Shown here: positions 34,896 to 45,679 of the stretch, one piece after another | Layout: each line of letters opens with the position of its first letter | How positions within the stretch are numbered: the first letter of the stretch is position 1 | Made by a program: the position numbers and the translations under genes | Notes under the pieces: model-generated | What the model was told of the DNA's origin: nothing | Seen by the model: only the letters and a program-made list of their open reading frames with translations | Databases searched by the model: none | Assembly: GCA_902651635.1 (NCBI GenBank) | Contig: CACRSC010000008.1 | Location: 88,323 to 152,322, forward strand | Reading direction: 5' to 3' | Origin: Mastigamoeba balamuthi | Taxonomy: Eukaryota > Evosea > Mastigamoebida > Mastigamoebidae | DNA: 64,000 nt

Positions 34896-35550
34896 ATGGC
34901 CGAGTGTGACGCTACCGCTACGTGCGTGCCTGTCTCCAGCCCCGCCTGCCACTGCACCTCCCCCCCGCGCCCCGTCTCACACGCCAGCGGCTGCTGCAGT
35001 GCCGAGCTCGAGCGTCAAGTGCAGGGGACCCTCGCGCAGCTCTTCGCAGCCCGCGCAGCTCTGCTGTCGCTCAGCCGCGACCCCTCGCTCAGCCCCGAGG
35101 CCCTCCGCGCGTCGGCCGCCAAGCTCGCGGCCGAGTGCCGCGCCCTGGACGCGGGCTCCCTCGACCTCCTCGAGCGCCTGCGGCAGCGCTTCGGCCTCGC
35201 GCTGCGCCTGCGCGGCCTCGGCGGCGCCCCGCAGCCGCAGGCGTCGAGCACTCGCGCCCTCGAGCGCTGGCGCTCGGTCCTCGGCCTCAAGCGCTGCAGC
35301 GACGCGTACGCCCTGTGCGGGAGGCCCTCCTCGACCTCCTCCGCCTCCCCCGCCTCATCCGGGAGCGCGCAGGCTGGAGCAGGAGCCCGGGGACGCGGAC
35401 GAGGCTGCGAGGCTGAGGGCGGCGGTCAGGGCGGCCGTGTACAGGCTCAGGCGCTGCGACAAGCACCAGACGCAGGGCGAGGCCGAGGCCCTCGAGCGGC
35501 TCATGGCCCGCCTGCGCGTGCTCGACGCCATGTGCTCGCGCAGGCGCTGA
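34896..35550 (+). CDS. Small predicted coiled-coil protein
   Basis: Three exons join in phase: 34896-34921, 35000-35314 and 35373-35550, giving 172 residues. The two introns have GTGCGT and GTGCGG donors and CAG acceptors. The product is almost all helix: AELERQVQGTLAQLFAARA, then ALRASAAKLAAECRALDAG, LDLLERLRQRFGLALRLRG, and a C-terminal helix (EAEALERLMARLRVLDAMC). No family is recognised; small subunits of trafficking or cytoskeletal complexes have this look. It starts 64 bases after the tRNA-Val gene. The start at 34896 is chosen because it gives a short first exon ending at a strong donor; upstream in-frame ATGs exist. Confidence 0.55.
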
Positions 35551-35615
35551 AGAGATGGGGCGGCTTTGAATTCGGGGATTCGAATTGAATTGGCGAATTT
35601 AATTCACAGCGTCAA

Positions 35616-35898
35616 TCAGGAGCACAGCGCGCGGCAGCGGTCCGCGGCGTCCGCGACCGCGTGCGCGCGGCGGGCCAGGTCCTCTGACTGTGCAGCGCGC
35701 TGCTCTGCGTCGCGAGAGACCTGCGTTTGGGGGGTCAGAGGTCAGCAGAGAGCAACGGAGCAAAGGGGATCCCACGCGAACCGCCACAAACTCGGACAGA
35801 AGAGACACGGCGTCGCCCGCAGCCTCGCCGCTGGTCGGCGCACACGCGCCACGAGGGGGTTGCGCCGCAGACTCGACCAGCTGGGCCACACGGACCAT
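35616..35898 (-). CDS. Possible very small two-exon helical protein
   Basis: Exons 35788-35898 and 35616-35720 join in phase 0 (donor GTGGCG, acceptor ACGCAG), giving 71 residues: MVRVAQLVESAAQ at the start and SRDAEQRAAQSEDLARRAHA near the end. The composition is helical. Support is limited to splice signals and codon phase, and additional 5' exons are possible. Confidence 0.35.
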
Positions 35899-36150
35899 GG
35901 GGGCTGAAGATATTCAGGGGAAACACTTGAATCTTCCGCACAACACACAGTCCACCAAACGGACTCGCCTGCAGCACCAGCGCGACGCAACCCCCTCTTC
36001 CCGTCCCCCGAGGGCAATGCAGGCGAGTCTGTGACGTTGTGAGCGGTCGCTGATGCGTTGTTTGAGCCTGAGCGCACCAAGGCGAAGATCAGGTGTGCTG
36101 CAGCTGCGGAATTCAAACTGCGGCAGCACTGAGCAGTGCGACGGGCTCAC

Positions 36151-37538
36151 TTAGTTGTCGAGCCACCCGGAGTCGGGGTCGCTGCCGCTGCCATTGCCAC
36201 TGCTGCCCCCCGAGGCCTCGTCGTCCGAGTCGGCCACGTGGACCCTGATGCGCTCCCAGAGCACCTGCTCGATGGGGTTGCGCGGCCTGTTGCGCCTGCC
36301 ACGGGCCTCCTGCTCGCTGGCGGGCCTCAGCCTCGCGCCCCTGATGATGTCCAGCATGAGCTCCGACCGCGCGTCCCTTGTCTCCACGCGCTGCGGCAGC
36401 CTCTGCCCCGGCGTCCCCTCGTTGGGCCCCGCCTTGCTGGCGACCGTGCTCGTCTCCGTCGGGGGCTCTGGTGGACACTCGTCGCCGAGCGCTCTCACCG
36501 GTGTCTCCGGTGGGCCCGCGTCCCGGCTCTCGCGGCCGTCGTTGCTCCGCGGTGTCTGCGGCCGCTCATAGCTCTCGCGGCCGTCGTTGCCGAGCGGTGC
36601 CGGCGGCCTCTCATGGCTCTCGCTGCTGTCGATGCTCCGGTTTGTCTGCGGATTCTGGGCAGGGGGTTGCGGGGCACGCGACTGCGGTGCTGGCGGCATC
36701 GCAGGCGGGCGCTGTGGGCTGGGCACTGCTGGCGCCGGCAGAGGACCCTGGGCTTTCGCCCGTGGCGCAGTGTTCGCCGCAATCGGTCTCGCGGACCGAG
36801 CGCCCTCGTCGGCCTCGCCTGGCTGCAGCAGCTCGCCTGTCATGGGGTTCCAGCGCCTGACAGCGACCTTGCGGACCGGCGCCCTGCACTCCGGGGGCGC
36901 TGGGGACCCTGTGGCGACGCCGGGGCCTGCGTCTACCCTGCGCTTCTTGCGCAGCTGCCTGCGCAGGCGCATGTCCGAGATCCACGCCGCCGCGAAGAAC
37001 TCGGGGTCGCTGTACCTCTTGGAGGCGCCCCGCGGGGCCTCGGCCAGCGCGTCGAGCGGCGCCATGTCGGGCGGCGCCATCGCAGCGTCCCTCAGCTCGC
37101 GGATGCTCGCGGGCAGCGTCTGCGGAGTGAACAGCTGGCAGGCGACCTCGGCCTCGACGTAGCGGTCCGAGCGGGCGGTCCTGCACATGTCCTCGATCCT
37201 CGCCCTCTCGATGGCCCGCTGGACCTCGGGCAGGCCCTCGCGCAGCATCGACACCCTCTGCCCCAGCCCCCCGAGCCTCTCGGAAACCCTGCGGGCCTCG
37301 TCGACGACCTCTGCGTCCCCGGCGGAGAGGTCATTGGAGGTGCTGAGCCCGGCGGGAATGGGGACGGACCTGCGAAGACGGAGGTGGCCGAGTCCGAGAG
37401 AGAGGTCATCTGACGCAGGAGGCCGACCATCGCGTGCTGGGCGAACAGGTCAAGCGTGCTGTCGCGCGGGTAGCCCGCGGGGACGCGCGCAGGGGCCAGC
37501 TGTCCGACAGCGGCGACTGTCCTCAGCACAAGTACCAT
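36151..37538 (-). CDS. SCAR/WAVE-like activator of the Arp2/3 complex
   Basis: Exon 1 (37370-37538) and exon 2 (36151-37310) join across a 59-nt intron to give the SCAR/WAVE homology domain: a segment like HAMVGLLRQMTSLSDSATSVF, then the helix DEARRVSERLGGLGQRVSML. Further along, the RYSDPEFFAAAWISDMRLR motif and a basic stretch (RRQLRKKRR) match the region after this domain. A long Pro-rich linker follows, ending in the VCA module: a WH2-like actin-binding helix (ARSELMLDIIRGARLRP), a central helix (NPIEQVLWERIRVHVADSDD) and an acidic end with the expected penultimate Trp (DSGWLDN). The protein would drive branched-actin protrusion within the WAVE complex. The linker contains three degenerate repeats around NDGRESYERP. 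Confidence 0.88.
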
Positions 37539-37806
37539 TTCGGAGAGCGCTCAAGAATAGAGCTCAGTGCTCAGTTGACTGCTCCAACTTTTCTCCTGTG
37601 ACGACGGCCTTTACGGGAAATATCCTGTTCACTGAACGCCCCTTCGCGGACACACCCGGCGACTGTCGGTGGTGTCCCCGATGGACAACAGACATGGCTC
37701 GCTCTCCACCCCTCCTTGAAGGCTTGATGTTATAATTTATCTTTTTCGGCCGATGAAGACAGAGGGAGGACACTTAACTCCTCCGTTGCGCCCCAGCAAG
37801 CGGAGC

Positions 37807-38094
37807 TCAGATGCCCACGAGGGCTTGCCACTGCCAGTCCAGTGGCCGTTGCACTGGCACTGGTACGCCTGCAGGGGTTGGCCCATGGCCCATGCACGTG
37901 GTGGTCCCGACGAGTAGGCACGTGCCGCCTGCGGCATTGAAGCAGCCCTGGCAGTGCGTACCACAGCTCTGCCAGAGGATGCCAGTCGCGGGAGAGCTCC
38001 ATCTCGAGCACCTGCTCCACGTGTCGTAACAGTCCCACGCGGAGACAGCCGATGAGTGCAGCACGACGGCTTGAACGACGCTGAGGGCTCGCAT
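37807..38094 (-). pseudogene. Macin-like peptide gene, copy 1 (frame-disturbed)
   Basis: Signal peptide (MRALSVVQAVVLHSSAVSA) and the first seven cysteines of the macin pattern are kept (WDCYDTWSRCSRW, HCQGCFNA). After TTTCMG a 7-base tandem duplication (ATGGGCC twice) shifts the frame. A one-base loss near the end brings it back, so the frame stays open and even ends with the usual Gly-Ile, but the final Cys-Gln-Cys and last Cys are lost. The product could not form the normal disulfide set. Best read as a damaged paralog of the two intact downstream copies. Confidence 0.8.
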
Positions 38095-39163
38095 TTGTGT
38101 CTTGTGCTGAGTAACTACAATGTAACGAACGGACACGTCAGGCCGAGCGAAGATCGCCAGCGCAGGTGTTCCCCCATATGAGAACACCACAAGAACGCCC
38201 GTGAAGAAGTGTGAAGTCTCTTGACAAGATCGATCTGAGCGTTTTCCTGTATGCCGCAGCGCGTGTGAACGACAGCTGTGTTCGCTCCGACGCCGCACAG
38301 GGCGGTGGCCGCCACGGGAGACGCGACCGCACTCTCGTGGCCCATGGAGTGCAGACAGCTGTGATCGGCACCTGGATGATGACTGGATCGATCTTATCTC
38401 AATCTTTCGTGCTAATCTGCTACCCTGTGTTGTTCGGAGTTTGAAAACGGCTTCGTGAGTGCGCTTCTCACTTTTCCTACACCCGCCGTATGCGCCGTGC
38501 GGAAGGTGTGGCTCTCTTTTGCGTTGAGGTGATCGCACTCCCTCGGCGATCTCGGTCGCACAGGGAAGGCGGTAGTCCTGAATCGCTTGACGGACTCCAC
38601 AGCGCGTCTCGAACATGCACACCCGGGCGCCCGGGCTGCATCGGTCATCAGCGCTCGGCGTCAGTAAGAGGCAATGCCATAAGCACGACACTGAGCATGC
38701 TGAATACCCGAATTGAATGAGCTCAGAGCTGTTGTGAGCGTCTGCAGAAGCCCGGGCAGCACAGTACAGCAGCGCCTTGATGTGCGGTCGCCAGGACTGT
38801 ATAGAGACCCTCCCAGAATGGGCTGCCGAGCGATACAAGCTTCAGAACTCCCAAAAGCCAACCGATAGCGAGCTCCATGCGTCTTGAGGACGTTTCAAGA
38901 GCGCAGGGTCCTTCATAGAGCACTCCGGGAGCGATCAGCTACCAACCTTGGTGTCAGCCCTCCGCATGCACAACCACGCAAACATATTCGGCCCGACGAC
39001 CTTTCAGAACTGAGCAATCACCAGGGGTACCATCATCGTCTTTCACTCGCTCGTCATATGTGATTCCTATCCAAAAGGGTCCGTTGAATTTATTGTTCCT
39101 TATGCATTGGGGACCTCAGAGAAGACGAGGGAGGGCACTGAACACTGTGGGGCGATGCAGCGC
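38095..39163. other. Spacer between macin copies 1 and 2
   Basis: A long open frame continues upstream of copy 1 on the minus strand to about 38838, but it resembles nothing known. I see no second gene. Confidence 0.35.
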
Positions 39164-39445
39164 TCAGATGCCGCAGTTGGGCTTGCCGCTGCCGGACCAC
39201 GAGCCGTGGCACTGACACTGGTACGACGGGAGGCTCTTGCCCATGCACGTGGTGGTCCCGACGAGGTGGCACGTGCCGCTGGCGGCGTTGAAGCAGCCCT
39301 GGCAGTGCGTGTTGCAGTCCTGCCACAGGATGCCCGTCGCGGCAGAGCTCCAGCCCGAGCACCTGCTCCACGTCTCGTAGCAGTCCCACGCGGAGACAGC
39401 CGACGAGAGCAGCACGACGGCGAGGACGACGGTCAGGGCGCGCAT
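39164..39445 (-). CDS. Secreted macin-family-like Cys-rich peptide, copy 2
   Basis: A single-exon frame of 93 residues. A clear signal peptide (MRALTVVLAVVLLSSAVSA) is followed by a mature part of about 74 residues with ten cysteines. The order and spacing follow the macin antimicrobial peptides known from annelids, molluscs and Hydra: DCYETWSRCSGW, TGILWQDCNTHC, then YQCQCHG near the end. The Trp-Ser-Arg-Cys and Leu-Trp-x-x-Cys signatures are the most telling. Ten cysteines fit the theromacin-like subtype. It is likely exported, into phagosomes or outside the cell, to act on bacteria; that role is inferred from the family. Confidence 0.82.
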   Translation of the reverse strand: MRALTVVLAVVLLSSAVSAWDCYETWSRCSGWSSAATGILWQDCNTHCQGCFNAASGTCHLVGTTTCMGKSLPSYQCQCHGSWSGSGKPNCGI

Positions 39446-40689
39446 TGCGTGCGATGAGCTAGCTGTTAAAACTGACTGAGCTGTGTGAAGCCCGTGTGTC
39501 TTCTTCTATGCCGGAGCACAAAGTAATGAAAGAACACGTCAGGTGCGCGGAGGTCATTGGAGGGCCCCGCGGGAAGTTCGCGGGAATGTGCATGATGTGG
39601 AACGAGCACAGGTGACGTCGTTCTCCAGTTTTTCCCTCTGGTTTATGAGAGGGCGGGTGGGCGACCGTTATTCGTTCTGGGGGATAAGAGAGACGCCGGG
39701 GCCCGAGGGCCGCGCTGCCGTGGATCACGCCCTCGGGGCCGCAGCGCCTCGGGACACGGCATCGGGCGATATCATTTCGTGCGTGGACGTGGTCATCTGT
39801 TGCTGGGTCTGGCGGTGCGTGTCTCGGCACTTTGTCCGTTTTTCTTTTCCATACCGGAGAGATTTTCCGGAATACCGGCAGTAGCGCGGTCCCCTCTCGC
39901 CTCCTGCGCTGCGAGATCGCGGATACCATCGGGAGCGGGCATCTCTGAATCGCGCCTGGGCCAGCCCCCGGAAGCGCGCACCGCTGCCTCACGCAGTGCG
40001 ATGCAGTGCGGTGACTACTCACTTCGTTAGTGACGAACAACAGCGCTACTGTTGGAAGAGACTCACATACTGCGCAAGGAAAGCGGCTGCCCGGCACACA
40101 GTAGCGACGCACCCCCCCCCTGTGGGCTCCACGGGCGGACGAGAGCACGTCCTGTGCTCCGATGAGACCGTCCGAAACCATACTGGATTGACTTCATCCC
40201 GTCGGTGCTCGCGGGGCCTGAATGAAGAGGTCACTACTGCATGCAGGGAGGCCGTCCCCTCTACACGCGAGGGCAGCGGACCCCAGCGCATCACAGAGCA
40301 GTGATCCGTGGAAGAGACTAGAGGGCGGATCTTCTTTCTGAGGGCCCCATACGGGCGACGGTCTGCACCCGAAAGCCTGTTTGCCCACACTCAGCCCACC
40401 GGCGGTCCACTTCTATGCAATTTTGGCTCCCTTCTAAGCCGCGAGTACTCACCAATAGATGTTCAGGACTGCACAGCACACATCGCGCCGACAGGTACAG
40501 ACCTCAGAGGTACCGGCGATGAGTAGCTGAGCGGCATTCTCCAGAGATCAGGGGCGACGCGGTATGGTTGGGATGGTGTCCCTTTATTGTTTTGTGTCTG
40601 CATCGGAGCGGTGGCTGGGTGTGCCCTCCGGTGCGACCGATCGGCACTGGGGAGATGGGGGGCGGTGTCGGGCGACTCATCACCAGTAC
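39446..40689. other. Spacer between macin copies 2 and 3
   Basis: About 1.2 kb with no convincing gene. Minus-strand frames of up to 240 codons here are unrecognised. Confidence 0.35.
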
Positions 40690-40971
40690 TTAGGTACTGC
40701 ACGAGGGCTTGCCGCTGCCGGACCACGTGCCGTGGCACTGGCACTGGTACGACGGGAGGCTCTTGCCCATGCACGTGGTGGTCCCGACAAGATGGCAGCT
40801 TCCGCTGGCGGCGTTGAAGCATCCCTGGCAGTGCGTGTTGCAGTCCTGCCAGAGGACGCCCGTCATCGGAGAGCTCCAGCCCGAGCACCTGCTCCACGTG
40901 TCGTAGCAGTCCCACGCGGAGACGGCCGACGAGAGCAGCACGACAGCGAGAACAACGGCCACGGTGCGCAT
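40690..40971 (-). CDS. Secreted macin-family-like Cys-rich peptide, copy 3
   Basis: A 93-residue single-exon gene closely matching copy 2. Signal peptide MRTVAVVLAVVLLSSAVSA, then a mature peptide with ten cysteines in identical spacing (DCYDTWSRCSGW, GVLWQDCNTHC, YQCQCHG). Differences from copy 2 are few and conservative. The start is the ATG before the signal peptide; an upstream in-frame extension lacks any such signal. Same strand as copies 1 and 2, so this is a tandem family. Confidence 0.82.
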   Translation of the reverse strand: MRTVAVVLAVVLLSSAVSAWDCYDTWSRCSGWSSPMTGVLWQDCNTHCQGCFNAASGSCHLVGTTTCMGKSLPSYQCQCHGTWSGSGKPSCST

Positions 40972-41512
40972 TGCGTGTGGTGTACCCGAGCAGCGGCAAC
41001 TGATCGGCTCGAGAGTGGGTTGAGGACTGAAGCTCACACGTCAGACAGCGGGTTTTGTTACTGGCGCCCGGAAAAGCGTCAGAACGTCGTCGATGATTCA
41101 CGTGCCATGCAAGACCCGCACGACTGACGTGCCCTCCCCCACATATCTCTCCGCCGGTGGCTGTATGCGCTGAATCGCGCGTCCACGCGTTTTCCGAGTC
41201 CGGCGTCAACCTTCAACGACCCATCCCAGGAGCAGCCCTACTCCTCGACAACGCCGTGGCCTTGACATCGCGGTCCCTAGCCACGCGGTGAGCGCACCCT
41301 GCAAGGGCTACATCGGAATACAATGGGAGAAAGCGATCCACGCCCGTGTGGCATCTGTTGGACCAACACAGCTCACTCCCAATTCAACTACTGGCAAGAC
41401 ACGCAGGTATTGTCCGGAGGCTTTGTACACCGAATCGGCTCCTCATTGAGACAGCACATGGGAGCACTTGAGGGACTATACTCAACATTGTTCTCGGCCG
41501 GTGTGTGATGGG

Positions 41513-44500
41513 TTACGCCACAGCAGGCTCAGCGACGGCTGTTTCTGTCTCGACAACGGGTGCGGCAGCGGTCGCCTCGCCAGCGGTCGCCTCCGATCTC
41601 TCTGCAGCGACGGGGGCAGCAGCCTCTGGCGCAGGAGCGGCCTCTGGCGCAGGAGCAGCCTCTGGCGCAGGAGCAGCCTCTGGCTCAGGGGCAGCTACAG
41701 GGGCAGCGGCAGTGGAAGTGTCTTCCGCGGGAGCTGCGCCCGATGTCGAGTCCCCTGCAGGCGCCTGCGCCTCCGAGGTCTCTGGCGCCGCAGCCGCGGG
41801 CACCTCCTCGGCCGCTGGAGCCGGGGGCGCAGCCTCTGCCGTGTCCGGAGGTGCGGCAGGAGCCTGCGGCGCCTCGGCAGCGACGGGCACTTCTGTGGCA
41901 TCCGCGGAGGCCGCTGGAGGGGCTCCGCTGAGCGCCGAGTCCGTCGAGGCCCCCAGCGAGGGCTGTGCGCTGGCACCCAGGGATCCCGCGGAGCCCGGCA
42001 CCGCGGAGGAGGTCCGCGTGTTTGTCCCTGTCTGCGGTGCAGTCGAGGGCACAGAGGAGGGCGCGGGCGGCAGGTCGGCCCCGAGCTCAGAGAACGAGTC
42101 CCCGGAGCCCAGTCGCGAGAACCCGGTCCGCCCGACGCGGAACCCGCCGCCGAGGACCCTCGGGGCGTCGCCCCCGGAGGGCGTGGGCAGCTTCGCGGGC
42201 TCGCGGGCGGCCTGCTCCTTGCGCTTGCGGTCGTAGAAGCGCTTCTTGTACTCGTTGAGCTCGTAGGTCTTCTGCTCGATGTCGTCCTTGAAGGCCGCGA
42301 CCTGCGCCTGGTACGTGGACGCCTGCGACTTGAGCACGCGCACCTCCTTGGTCTTCTCGGCCAGCGTCGCCTTGAGGGCCGCGAGCTGCTGCGAGGACTC
42401 CTTGGCGGCCTGCGTGCGCGAGACCTCTGCCTCGAGCTCCTTGAGGCGCAGCTGGCCTTCCTGGACCTCTGCGTCGCGCTCGACGAGCTGCTCGGTCTTC
42501 TGGATGAGCCGCTTCTGCAGCGCCTGTATCTTCTGGATCATCTCGAAGGCCGCGGGGTCGCTGCCCTGCAGCTTGCGCCAGCGGTGTATGTTCATGGGGT
42601 TCTCGAGCTCCTCGCTCAGCGCCCGGACCTTGGCGCGCTCGCTCAGCAGCTCGCGCTGCAGCTGGTAGGTCTCGCTCTTGAGCGAGTCCACGTGCTGCAG
42701 CTGCCCGCGCAGGACGCCGAGCTCGCGCTTGAGGTCGGTGATCTTTGTCTTGAGCACGCGGATGTCCTCGCACTTGTCGCGGTACTGGACCTCGCCGTTG
42801 GCCAGGGCCGCCTGCTGCAGGCTGATCTTCTCGTAGAGCACCGAGAGCTCCTCGTTGCGGCGCACGAGCTGCTGCATGAGGATGTCGCGCTCGTTGGAGA
42901 CGATCTCGTGCTCCTTGCGCTGCCGCGAGACCTCGCCCTCGAGGTCCGAGATGATCTGGTTCAGCCGCTTGATCTCCTCCTGCTGCGTAGCGATGGCGCT
43001 GTCCGACGTCTGGATCTGGCGCGTGACCTGGTCGAGCTCTGTCTTGTACTTGTCGCGCAGCTTCTGGACCTTGAGCAGCTGGTAGTGCTCGTTGACGGCC
43101 GCCAGGCCCTTGGCGAAGATCTCCTCCTTGAGCTGGTCGATCTGGTGGTTCATGATCTTGAACTTGCGCTGCATCTCGGCGATCTCGTCCTGCGCCTCGA
43201 TCAGGTTCTTGCTGTACAGGTTCCGCTCGCTGCGGACGGCCTCGTAGAGGCTCTTCTGCTGCTTGAGCCGCGCCTCCTGCTCCACGATCTTCTTCTGCAG
43301 GTCCGTGATGGCCATCTCCCGCAGCTTCACCTCCTCCAGCGCCTGCAGGTACGTGTTGTTCGCCGCCTGCGCCTCGGCCACGTACTTCTCGCGCTCCTTC
43401 TCGAGGCTGTAGATTTCCTGTGGTGCGCGGGAGCAAAAAACCGGTAAGATTCGATTGAATTGGGCGCCCAAGGAAATAAAGGCAAAAATCCGGTGTGGAA
43501 AAGTCAGACAAGGGACTCGTACGCTTCGCTGGCGCTGGTTCTCGACCTTGTAGCCGTCGATCTCCTGCTGGAGGTTCTGCTTGGCGAGCTCGCTGGACAT
43601 GACGATGACCTCCTGCTTGCCGACCTCCGTCTGGGCCTTCTCCATCTTCTTGTTGAGCAGCTCCTTGTCGCGCTGTATCTCCTCGTACTTCTTCTTGTCG
43701 CTCTCCTGCTGCCTGCGGAGCGCCTCTATCTCGCGCGTGAGCCCCGTGATCTCGGTCTTGAGCGCCTCCTTGGACCCCTCGACCTGCTCGATCTGCTGCT
43801 CGAGCGCCAGCACGTGGTCGCTGAGCTTCTTCTTGGCCTTGATGAGCCGCTGCTCGGCGAGCTCCATGTCCTTGATCTGGTCCTCCTTGGCCTTGAGCTC
43901 CATCTGCTTCTGCGAGTTCTCCGAGAGCAGCTGCGTGTTGCGGTCCATCTCCTCCTCGAGGTCCTGGCTCAGCTTGAGCGTCCGCTGGTTGAGGAACTCG
44001 CAGTCCTTGAGCGCCTTCTCCGTCTGCAGCCGCTGCTCGCTCAGCTGGTGCTCCAGCGACTGCGACAGCAGCGTCGTCTTGGCCAGCTGCTGCTGCTTCT
44101 GCTTCACCTCGGCCGCCTTGAGGTCCAGCGCAGCCTTGAGGTCCTTGAGCTGGTTCTCGAGGCTCTTGCGCCTGTACTGCTCCTTCTCCGAGTCGACGCT
44201 CTTGGCCGTCAGCTGCGTCCGCAGCGCCTTGATCTGCGCCTCGGCCGCCGCCTTGTCCTTCTCCTGCGCCTCGGCGTGCTCCGCCAGCGAGTCGATCTCC
44301 TTCTTGAGCGCCTCGAGCTGCTGGCGCAGGTCGTCTCGCTCTGCGCGGGTGGGAAATAGTTGGGCGGGTGAATCACAAAATCAATTGATTGAGGGAAGAA
44401 ATTGGCTCGGACCCTTGGACAGCTCCTCCTTGATCTTGAGCAGCTCCTTGACCGAGTGCTCCTGGCCGATGCTGAGGCCCGCGCCCTGCTCGACGAGGCG

Positions 44501-45229
44501 CGTGAGGTTGGCGATCTCGATCTTGAGCTTGCTGATGGTCTCCTTGGCCTGCGCCTCCTTCTGGTGGCTCAGGTCGACCATCTTCCACGCCTTCTCCAGC
44601 TCCCTCCGCAGCTGCGCGATGGTCTTCTGGTCCTCCTGGCTCAGCCGCAGCGCCGTCTGCACCTTGGCCGCGTTGGTGACGATCTCGTTGTTGAGCTCGC
44701 GGCACCGCTTGATCAGCCGCTTCTCGCTCTCGTGCGACTTCTTCAGCGCCCTGTGCAGCTTCTCGTACTCGACCCTGAACCTCTCCAGGCTCCTGTCTCC
44801 CACCAGGTCCGTCAGCACCTGCGCCCAGGGTCCCCCCAGCGCGTCAGTGGACCGGCTCCCGAGGGCTCGCAGGAGCACAGCAGCTGTTTCTGGGGCTGTT
44901 ATTTAGGCGTCCGGCCTCTTAATTCGGCCCCTCGGCCGCTTGGGCTGCTCTATTTTTAGCGCTGCTGGGGCGCGGGGTCTGCGCGCCTGCTGGAAGTCCC
45001 GCTCGGCCTTGGCGAAGGTCTCTGCGTCAAAGGCCGCTATCTCGTCGAAGTTCTCCTTGGTCATGGCGCCCTGGGCCGTGCCGGGCGCCGTCTGGCCACC
45101 GCCGCCGGCCTGGGAGGCGTCGGCTGGGCCGCCGGCACCGCCGCCAGCGTCGTCGGCGGGCGGGGCGATGGCGGGGCTGGCGTCGGCGGGCACGGGCGCG
45201 GCCTCGGGCTTGTTGTCTTCGTCGGACAT
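41513..45229 (-). CDS. CFAP58: CFAP58 (flagella-associated coiled-coil protein) with an added Ala/Pro-rich tail
   Basis: Exons in phase: 44987-45229, 44413-44818, 43523-44340 and 41513-43417, about 1,123 residues. Family hallmarks: RDFQQ|VLTDLVGDRSLERF at the start, then LHRALKKSHESEKRLIKRC, KAWKMVDLSHQKEAQAKET and, near the end, NPMNIHRWRKLQGSDPAAFE. The protein is one long coiled coil of the axoneme/manchette type, needed for flagellar assembly. The body matches known CFAP58 in length, but about 200 further residues follow, rich in Ala, Pro and Glu with EAAPAP repeats, ending at a normal stop. Intron 1 starts with GC (CAG then GCGCGC at 44981-44986); this donor exactly restores the conserved RDFQ-VL junction. 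The N-terminus is also extended by a Pro/Ala/Gly-rich segment. Confidence 0.93.
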
Positions 45230-45486
45230 GGAGCTGGAGCGCTGTTGGGGGCCCTGGCCTGGGGCGCACGACAATTATAGCGACAGGAGATAATCAGAAC
45301 AGAAAGATCTGCGAATCAATTGTGACACGTGTGGCGGAATCAAGGAGTGAGCGGCCAAGGGGTGAGCGAAACCGAATCAGCGGGATCCCTTCAGCACGAT
45401 GGGGGGGAACCTCTGGCGTTCAGATGAAGGTAGAACATGGAAACGACGCCATGCGTACGCCAATGGTGCTGCAACTCTCTGTAGAA

Positions 45487-45569
45487 GCATCTGTGGCCGA
45501 GTCGGTCCAAGGCGCTGCATTCAGGTTGCAGTCTCGCAAGAGGCCTGGGTTCGAATCCCAGCGGATGCA
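45487..45569 (+). tRNA. tRNA-Leu (anticodon CAG)
   Basis: Acceptor stem GCATCTG pairs with CGGATGC. The anticodon stem CTGCA/TGCAG encloses TTCAGGT with anticodon CAG. A long variable arm (TCTCGCAAGAG) marks a type II tRNA, and the T arm is CTGGG-TTCGAAT-CCCAG. No intron. A T-run (ACTTTTTC) follows as terminator. Confidence 0.95.
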
Positions 45570-45679
45570 TTACTTTTTCTCCTCTAGACCACCAATCCCC
45601 GTAACACAGCCCTGCTTGTTTGCGTTCTTATTCTTCACACAACGCACCTCTTGAATAAAGATTCCACTAGCTGTTTGCT

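Noticed and set aside
41468-43447. A 659-codon plus-strand frame opposite CFAP58
   Set aside because: Antisense shadow of the coiled-coil heptads (Leu/Arg/Gly-rich), with no domain of its own.
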